Position numbers and translations under genes: made by a program | Source: Acidobacteriota bacterium | GTDB lineage: Bacteria; Acidobacteriota; Vicinamibacteria; Vicinamibacterales; Vicinamibacteraceae | NCBI GenBank assembly: GCA_023429845.1 | Contig: JAEZCY010000332.1 | Span: 1-9,281, forward strand | DNA length: 9,281 nucleotides | Direction: 5' to 3' | The notes under the pieces: model-generated | The model's database searches: none | The model's input: only the letters and a program-made list of their open reading frames with translations | Told to the model about the DNA's origin: nothing | Shown here: positions 5,097 through 9,281 of the stretch, piece by piece | How the letters are laid out: every line of letters starts with the position of its first letter | Numbering within the stretch: the stretch's first letter is position 1

Positions 5097-6803
5097 TCAT
5101 GACATCCCCTTCTCTATGACCTCAAGCTCGTCGGCGACTTGTGCGCACACATGCTGGAAGTGATTGGCGAAAGTTTCATGCTCCATCAAAGCATCCTGCG
5201 CCAACTGCTGAGCCTCGCTGCCTCCGGCATGTCCCTTCGCTTTCGAGCGCAAGAGCTGGACGGTCCGCAAGCCGTCCAGTTTCTGGATCTGGCCCCCTGG
5301 TCCGACCGTCAGGAGCTTTTCGAGCAGCGCAATCGTTTTATCCTCTTTCGCGTAAGAAATCTGCGCCTCATCAAGCCGCGCACGGATCGTCTTTGTCTCA
5401 AAACCCTCGACGACCAGCTTTGCCAGGTCCATGTACGCCTCGGCCCATTCATCGCGGCCCGCGGTCAGAGGTGTGTTCACACGTTCAAGGAGCCTCTCCT
5501 CACGAAGAATCCACCACTTGGCGTTGGAATCTCGCCAGCGCTGCACGATGGACAGCACCCTCCGCAGTGGCTGCACGAAGCTAACCCACTCGCCCTGAAA
5601 ATCATTGACCACGGCACGCTCGGAGATGCTGGCCTTCGGTGGCTCGTTGAACGACACCCAGTGCAACTGCTCGGCGTATGGGAGGCGGCGAAGGTAGCAG
5701 ATGTACGCGTGTACTTGGCCCGCTTCGTTGACGTCGATTGCTTCAAGGTGCCACGCCGCCCTGCATGAGACTTCGCGCTCGCCCACCGTGTACTTGTCGC
5801 GGTCCGCCTTGTACTTCAGCAGAACCTCCGGCCGAAAAAACGCGGGCGATAGTTCAAAAGGCAGCGCGTTTCCCTCCGCCCGAAAATAGTTCGTCGTGGC
5901 CGCAGGGTCGGTGGAGATCGTCGTCACACGCTGGTTGCGCCAGTCGTAGGCAATGAACTGGGCATGACGCTTGTTCTTCTCTCCAAGCCATCCATCCGTG
6001 ATACTCGTGAAGATGGTTTGCGGCGAACGATGAGGCCGTATGATCTGGACACCCCGCGTGTAGGCCGCATAGCCGGGCATGACTTTCCGGCGGTAGAAGA
6101 CATCGTGCGATTCGATGATTTCTTGAGTCGGCTCTTCTGACCAGCCGGTGAACCCGGAGCGCCGCAGCAAAGTGAAATCAAACATCCTGACGAGCGAGGC
6201 GTTGGATGCGGCAAGGTACTCCTCCAGCGGCTCCCACTTGAAGGAGACGAGGACGATGTTGCTGGCCTTGTCCTCGCGGCTGGTCACGGAAACAACGGCC
6301 TCGAGATCACCATGGTCGTTGAAGCGGCAGTAGGCTCGCATTTCGGGACGCCAGTGGATGCCTGTGAGGTGCGCGTACTCCTGATGGATCTCGTAGTAGG
6401 TGCGGCCCGGCCCGGTCCAGCCTTCGAACGTCCGGCCGAAGATCAACTGCGCGGCATCCTCAAGCGTTCGAGTCCCTGTTCCGCTCAGACCCCGTTCAAC
6501 CCACACATCCTCGCGCCCGCCCCCAGTCACATAGCTGGCGATTGACGAGTAGGGGTTGAAGCTCCATTGCATCAGGTCTTGCTGGTCAACCGATGCGAGC
6601 CGGTCGTTCGGAACGGCTACCGAGTGGATGAACGTGTATTCACCCGCCGCGAAAATGACCAGCTCATCGGCGCGCGCGTTCCTACGCAGGAAGTCAAGAT
6701 GCGCCTCGGCCTCTATCCACTCCGCAAAGGGCTTGGATTCCGCGGGTACTGTGTCGAGCTTAGCAATCGCCTCAATTAGCTTTTTGTGCTCGTAGTTGTG
6801 CAA
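5097..6803 (-). CDS. Large cassette-encoded protein of unknown function, 568 aa
   Basis: This is a 568-residue soluble protein without signal peptide or membrane segments. I do not recognise it and see no catalytic motif. The N-terminal 70 residues are helical and acidic. Residues of about 70-330 are beta-rich and aromatic (QWSFNPYSSIASYV, YYEIHQEYAHLTGIHWRP, IVLVSFKWEPLEEYL, QFIAYDWRNQRVTTIST). A Cys/Trp-containing stretch follows (REVSCRAAWHLEAI, HWVSFNEPPKASIS). From about 430 to the end it is mostly helical and charged (LDEAQISYAKEDKTIALLEKLL). The start is TTG at 6803 with GGGAG 7 bases upstream; no ATG exists near the front. At 1.7 kb it is unusually large for a cassette gene, and its stop is followed 10 bases later by attC site 5. 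Large cassette proteins include anti-phage and restriction functions, so defence is a reasonable guess but unproven. Confidence 0.8.
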   Translation of the reverse strand: MHNYEHKKLIEAIAKLDTVPAESKPFAEWIEAEAHLDFLRRNARADELVIFAAGEYTFIHSVAVPNDRLASVDQQDLMQWSFNPYSSIASYVTGGGREDVWVERGLSGTGTRTLEDAAQLIFGRTFEGWTGPGRTYYEIHQEYAHLTGIHWRPEMRAYCRFNDHGDLEAVVSVTSREDKASNIVLVSFKWEPLEEYLAASNASLVRMFDFTLLRRSGFTGWSEEPTQEIIESHDVFYRRKVMPGYAAYTRGVQIIRPHRSPQTIFTSITDGWLGEKNKRHAQFIAYDWRNQRVTTISTDPAATTNYFRAEGNALPFELSPAFFRPEVLLKYKADRDKYTVGEREVSCRAAWHLEAIDVNEAGQVHAYICYLRRLPYAEQLHWVSFNEPPKASISERAVVNDFQGEWVSFVQPLRRVLSIVQRWRDSNAKWWILREERLLERVNTPLTAGRDEWAEAYMDLAKLVVEGFETKTIRARLDEAQISYAKEDKTIALLEKLLTVGPGGQIQKLDGLRTVQLLRSKAKGHAGGSEAQQLAQDALMEHETFANHFQHVCAQVADELEVIEKGMS

Positions 6804-6889
6804 TCGCTCGCTCCCGTCAGTCGACCTCGATGTGCTCAGTGACCTGCCTGGCGATCTCCGGACCAGTGGAAATCTGAGAGACTGACGCT

Positions 6890-6912
6890 TACCCTTGGGT
6901 CCCGCTAGGGTA
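6890..6912. terminator. Weak hairpin behind the SEC-C gene
   Basis: TACCCT at 6890-6895 pairs with AGGGTA at 6907-6912 over an 11-base loop. It lies about 65 bases past the stop of the SEC-C protein gene and before the 568-aa gene. There is no T run on either strand, so termination is doubtful. The 172-base gap in which it lies (6804-6975) shows no attC, attI or strong promoter. Confidence 0.2.
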
Positions 6913-6975
6913 GAACGTCTCTAGGCTCGGCGCTGGTTCGGCACGGCGCCCCGCGATGACGCAGAGCGCTCGGCT

Positions 6976-8097
6976 CTACAGCAATGTAGCGGTGCCTTGT
7001 CCGGCGCTCCGAAACGTAGTGGTCGATACCGACCAGTCCACGAGTTTGAGCGCTCCAAGGATTGTCTTCTCTTCGTCGGGGCCGAACACTTCCGCAAGGC
7101 GAATCACTTCAGCTTGCTGGGCTACGCTCAACCCTCGCCACCACTCGGTCGAGCAGAAGGTATTTTCGAGGTGCGCCAGCATGATTCGAACCAGCGTGTT
7201 TGCACGCTGTTCCCGTGGAACATTGGTGACGGAGAGCACGAACCGCTCGATACCCGGGCAGTCTGGTGGCCAACTGAACACCACATAGTTAGAGCCACTC
7301 CCGGGTTCAGCCGGAACCACACCAAGGAGCAACGGTTGGGCCCTGCGGGATGTGTCCGTGAGGTCCTGCACACGCTCGTTGCTCAGCGTCCAAGAGGGAT
7401 TGGCGCAGCCGGCGCTGGTAATGCCTAGGGTGCCGTCGATTCTGAAGACGGCGGCGCCCCATTCAGCGAAGTTGCCTGTTCGGACCGTCGCGTCGGCCGC
7501 ACTCTTGTACTGACCCAGCTCAGAAGCGGCTAAGCCCAGGCCGGACCTGTACGACTGCAGATCGCCCTGAATTATCCGCTGCTCACTGTCGCTTCGGCCA
7601 CGGTCCACGAGCTGTCTAGCCTCTTCCATCCCGGCATCGACAGTACGCTTGGCGAACAGTTCGTGACACAGAACGCGGTACCCAAGCAAGAAGGTCTGCT
7701 CAGGAGCCCCTGTGAACTCCTCGCGCTCGATAGGGGCGAAGAAATTCATGTCGTGGTTGCCGCAGAACCCGGGGAACGTTGACGCTTCCTTCCAGCCGAC
7801 TCGGGAAACGGCGTCTTCACGCCGGTCGGCGAGGACACTGAACTTCAGGACGTGCTGCGTGCTGTCGATGATCTGAGAGAGAACGCCGCCGCGTTGGATC
7901 GTATGGGCACGCACGACCTTCGTACACCCCCGAGGTGCGTCTGGATGCAGGCACACCTTGGGGAGAGTGCCGCTGAGCTTTGACCGTATGGCCGCGAATG
8001 GAAGCTGCGGTTCGGACTGGCGCAATAGATGGCACTTCTTGTACTTCTTGCCTGACCCGCACCAGCACGTGTCGTTGCGTCCCAGTTTCGTCGTCAT
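6976..8097 (-). CDS. SEC-C zinc protein with HNH-like Cys/His cluster
   Basis: This 373-residue protein opens with a textbook SEC-C motif, DTCWCGSGKKYKKCH, using Cys11, Cys13, Cys22 and His23 to bind one zinc. A second Cys/His set follows: Cys49, His51 and Cys58, then AHTIQ with His65, and GFCGNHD with Cys112 and His115. The order C...C...xHxI...CxxHD resembles degenerate HNH or zinc-ribbon endonuclease domains, though the catalytic Asn is not evident. Residues of about 124-220 are helical (FLLGYRVLCHELFAKR, then LGLAASELGQY). The C-terminal half is beta-rich, with YVVFSWPPDC and a helical end (QAEVIRLAEVFG). The ATG at 8097 is the only start close to the motif; the Shine-Dalgarno is weak. 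The stop TAG at 6976 has no attC behind it, so the gene is probably not a cassette. Function unknown; nucleic-acid binding is inference. Confidence 0.85.
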   Translation of the reverse strand: MTTKLGRNDTCWCGSGKKYKKCHLLRQSEPQLPFAAIRSKLSGTLPKVCLHPDAPRGCTKVVRAHTIQRGGVLSQIIDSTQHVLKFSVLADRREDAVSRVGWKEASTFPGFCGNHDMNFFAPIEREEFTGAPEQTFLLGYRVLCHELFAKRTVDAGMEEARQLVDRGRSDSEQRIIQGDLQSYRSGLGLAASELGQYKSAADATVRTGNFAEWGAAVFRIDGTLGITSAGCANPSWTLSNERVQDLTDTSRRAQPLLLGVVPAEPGSGSNYVVFSWPPDCPGIERFVLSVTNVPREQRANTLVRIMLAHLENTFCSTEWWRGLSVAQQAEVIRLAEVFGPDEEKTILGALKLVDWSVSTTTFRSAGQGTATLL

Positions 8098-8348
8098 CAG
8101 CTGAGCAGTCTATGTGTCGTCTGGCGAGAGTGGTTTGAAACTCACTCGGGATCTTTGAGGCCGATGACCTCGAACCGCGCCATTGCGCGTCAGCGGCGCA
8201 TCTGATGCCGGGCGCGCACGGTGCTCGTGAGGGCGCGAAGCCTTCGCTGCGTTTCGGACGGCAATGGCTGGGTCGATCGGACGACCCGAAGAAGTCGCGC
8301 CGGACGGCCGGTGGAGCAGGTTTCAGCGTTTGAAGTCGCCAATAATTG
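8098..8348. other. Intergenic region between higA and the SEC-C gene
   Basis: No gene or attC is visible here. The stretch holds a small inverted repeat (GGGTCG at 8270-8275 with CGACCC at 8282-8287) and the AT-containing palindrome GCCAATAATTGGC at 8338-8350, directly next to the higA terminator candidate. Any promoter for the SEC-C gene should lie in the lower half, but none matches the consensus well. Confidence 0.4.
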
Positions 8349-8364
8349 GCCCCCCGCCGGGGGC
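8349..8364 (-). terminator. Candidate terminator of higBA
   Basis: On the minus strand GCCCCC and GGGGGC pair perfectly over a 4-base loop, 8 to 23 bases past the higA stop. The hairpin is followed by CAATTATTGG, which is A/T-rich rather than a T tract and is itself part of a palindrome. Position and stem strength favour termination; the missing T run lowers confidence. Confidence 0.45.
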
Positions 8365-8371
8365 ATTCCGG

Positions 8372-8719
8372 TCACACCCTGCGTTTCGCTCCGCGGTGGC
8401 CGCTCGCGCTGTTGCCCAGTGCCGTCTGCAGGTCGTAGTCGGCCTGCAGGTGCAACCAGAACCGCGCCGGCATCTTGAAGCGGCGCTCGAGCCGAATCGC
8501 GGTGTCGGCCGTCACCGCACGCTTGCCCAACACCAGTTCATTTAGGCGGTTGCGGCTGATGCCCAGTTCGTCTGCCACGACGCTCTGCTGCAGGCCGAGC
8601 GGACGCAGGAATTCCTCCAGCAGCATCTCGCCAGGATGGACGAGCGGGCCGAGCACCGCGGAATCGCGCGGCAGGCTCGCTGGCTCAGTGGTAGTCCTCG
8701 CACCGGACGCCGAAGGCAT
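8372..8719 (-). CDS. higA: HigA-family antitoxin
   Basis: This is the antitoxin of a type II pair: it binds and neutralises the HigB ribonuclease and, through its helix-turn-helix, represses its own operon. The 115-residue protein carries the family hallmarks: HPGEMLLEEFLRPLGL (about 28-43), the XRE helix-turn-helix with LGISRNRLNELVLGKRAVTA (about 52-71), and the RFWLHLQADYDLQTA tail (about 86-100). The first 25 residues are extra and low in complexity compared with the usual form of about 95-100. ATG at 8719 lies inside higB, giving a 35-base overlap. A GGGAGGGA directly before it makes this the likely start. The order toxin first, antitoxin second is the normal HigBA arrangement. Its probable operator is the inverted repeat at 8982-9006. 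Confidence 0.93.
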   Translation of the reverse strand: MPSASGARTTTEPASLPRDSAVLGPLVHPGEMLLEEFLRPLGLQQSVVADELGISRNRLNELVLGKRAVTADTAIRLERRFKMPARFWLHLQADYDLQTALGNSASGHRGAKRRV

Positions 8720-8975
8720 CGTGTCCCTCCCATCGGAACGTGATCCGGTACTGATCGTTCACCCGGATGGCATGGCGCCCGGCCTGGTCGCCCTTGAGGG
8801 CATGCAGGTCGTTCCCCGGTGGAATCTTCAGATCGTCGAGCGTCGCCACCAGGTCGAGCTGCTTCAGCTTGCGTTGGGCAGCCCGCCACGCGGTGTTCGG
8901 TATCCGTCGCGCTGCCTTGCTGTTGATGTTGCCGAACAGGTCCCGCGTGGTCTCGTCCGCGAAGGACCGAATCAC
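8685..8975 (-). CDS. higB: HigB-family mRNA-interferase toxin
   Basis: This is a ribosome-dependent endoribonuclease toxin of the RelE/HigB family, which cleaves mRNA when not held by HigA. The 96-residue protein has the usual length and signature: an N-terminal IRSFADETTRDLF, a central LDLVATLDDLKIPPGNDLHALKGD, then GRHAIRVNDQYRITFRW and the closing VRCEDYH. The conserved basic and aromatic residues expected for the active site (Arg in IRVND, Arg and Phe in YRITFRW, His at the end) are present, so the toxin looks intact. The start is GTG at 8975, only 6 bases from the inverted repeat that holds the promoter, with no Shine-Dalgarno; the message may be leaderless. It is co-transcribed with higA. 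Toxin-antitoxin pairs commonly stabilise islands and cassette arrays. Confidence 0.95.
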   Translation of the reverse strand: MIRSFADETTRDLFGNINSKAARRIPNTAWRAAQRKLKQLDLVATLDDLKIPPGNDLHALKGDQAGRHAIRVNDQYRITFRWEGHDAFGVRCEDYH

Positions 8976-8981
8976 GCTTCA

Positions 8982-9011
8982 ACGATACACGATACCCGTG
9001 TATCGTGACAA
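8982..9011 (-). promoter_or_regulatory. higBA promoter and operator
   Basis: ACGATACAC at 8982-8990 and GTGTATCGT at 8998-9006 form a perfect 9-bp inverted repeat with a 7-base spacer; a third CGATAC copy lies in between, at 8990-8995. On the minus strand a TTGTCA -35 (9011-9006) and a TATCGT -10 (8987-8982), 18 bases apart, overlap the repeat, so bound HigA would cover the promoter. The predicted transcription start falls at or next to the GTG of higB. Known HigA operators are palindromes placed in this way. Confidence 0.7.
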
Positions 9012-9178
9012 CCGGCTGTCGGGTCAGTCGTCAGGCCGCCTGCCGCAGACCGTCGACTGCCCGGAGCCAGCGCTCCAGCTGATCGCAACTCAGACAAGCT
9101 GGGGCCGCGGTTTTCGACACCGCGATCAGTTGCCGGCCGCCGCCCCTCGTCTAACAGACCGTGGTGGAAGTCACTAAG

Positions 9179-9281
9179 TTACGCCCGCGATGCCTCGGCG
9201 ACCGAGCCGCGTAGATAGACCCAGTCGGTCATCGGGACTGCGGTTGTGGTCGTCACGAGCGGCCACCGTCCCGTCAGGACG
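9179..9281 (-). CDS. C-terminal end of an unidentified gene (partial)
   Basis: A minus-strand frame enters from the right edge and ends at a TAA at 9181-9179. It covers 33 codons with strong G/C third-position use and an ordinary composition (RWPLVTTTTAVPMTDWVYLRG, then SVAEASRA). No family can be named from so little. It points the same way as higBA but is separated from it by about 200 bases and the operator, so it is not part of that operon. It may be an open frame by chance. Confidence 0.35.
   Translation of the reverse strand, partial: VLTGRWPLVTTTTAVPMTDWVYLRGSVAEASRA

Larger units (their letters stand above)
2950..6803 (-). mobile_element. Integron cassette array without integrase (CALIN-like)
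   Basis: Five attC sites in one orientation follow one another at intervals of about 445 to 580 bases, with an additional large 568-aa gene at the head. Genes and sites all read on the minus strand, each gene ending just before or inside its attC, as in integron cassettes. Counted between the R' cleavage points, the four complete cassettes are about 579, 538, 515 and 445 bases. No tyrosine recombinase gene of the IntI type is in the window, nor is an attI site or cassette promoter obvious upstream of 6803. The right limit is set by the gene start because no attC or attI was found there. The array could continue an integron outside the window or be a free-standing CALIN. Confidence 0.85.

Noticed and set aside
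8338..8350. Palindrome GCCAATAATTGGC as an operator
   Set aside because: It lies past the higA stop beside the terminator hairpin, far from any gene start that it could control. It more likely belongs to the transcript end or is chance.
9031..9120. 29-codon minus-strand frame with a CLSC pair (VSKTAAPACLSCDQLERW...)
   Set aside because: The CxxC and helix recall the N-terminus of IS66-type transposases, but the frame is very short, has a GTG start without a ribosome site and shows no other transposase features.
1..9281. CRISPR array, tRNA, rRNA or insertion sequence
   Set aside because: No regularly spaced identical repeats, no cloverleaf-like segment, and no transposase with terminal repeats were seen. 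The only regularly spaced elements are the attC sites.

Overview
The window is GC-rich DNA of accessory, mobile-element character. The likely source is an environmental bacterium with a high-GC genome. Protein similarities recalled from memory point weakly towards Acidobacteriota or Pseudomonadota; nothing in the window fixes the taxon. There are no rRNA or tRNA genes and no housekeeping genes. Almost every credible gene lies on the minus strand, so the text below reads from right to left.

Right part (about 9281 to 6976). The tail of an unidentified gene enters from the right edge. It is followed by a compact higB-higA type II toxin-antitoxin operon, whose promoter is buried in a perfect inverted repeat just before the toxin start. 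Next comes a 373-residue protein with an N-terminal SEC-C zinc motif and an HNH-like set of Cys/His residues.

Centre (about 6803 to 2950). This is the main find: at least five consecutive integron attC recombination sites (5027-5086, 4448-4522, 3910-3993, 3395-3468, 2950-3024), all in the same orientation. Each lies directly behind one or two minus-strand genes: a 568-aa unknown protein, a 165-aa protein loosely DUF4279-like, two tiny membrane proteins in one cassette, a 145-aa cassette-type hypothetical, and a 97-aa two-helix membrane protein. No integrase, attI site or cassette promoter is visible. The segment therefore looks like a CALIN (cluster of attC sites lacking an integron-integrase) or the far end of a larger integron. 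Several stop codons are supplied by attC itself. A 51-aa reading frame just past the last attC may be a final cassette gene without its own site.

Left part (about 2770 to 1). A sigma70-like promoter at 2702-2730 opens a leader of about 250 bases containing a perfect 10-bp inverted repeat. The leader precedes two overlapping genes (289 and about 385 aa). Both have winged-helix-like parts, and the first ends in a PD...E-type segment that could be a nuclease-like fold. I recall this pair from mobile elements, but that is memory, not a search. Past the second gene, at 233-362, is a large nested inverted repeat (perfect 17-bp inner arms) in an otherwise gene-free stretch, possibly an oriT-like or other processing site.

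Taken together, a mobile-element module, a cassette array and a toxin-antitoxin pair lie side by side, as expected of a genomic island. The best candidates for undescribed biology are the 568-aa cassette protein, the small membrane-protein cassettes and the left-edge structured repeat.
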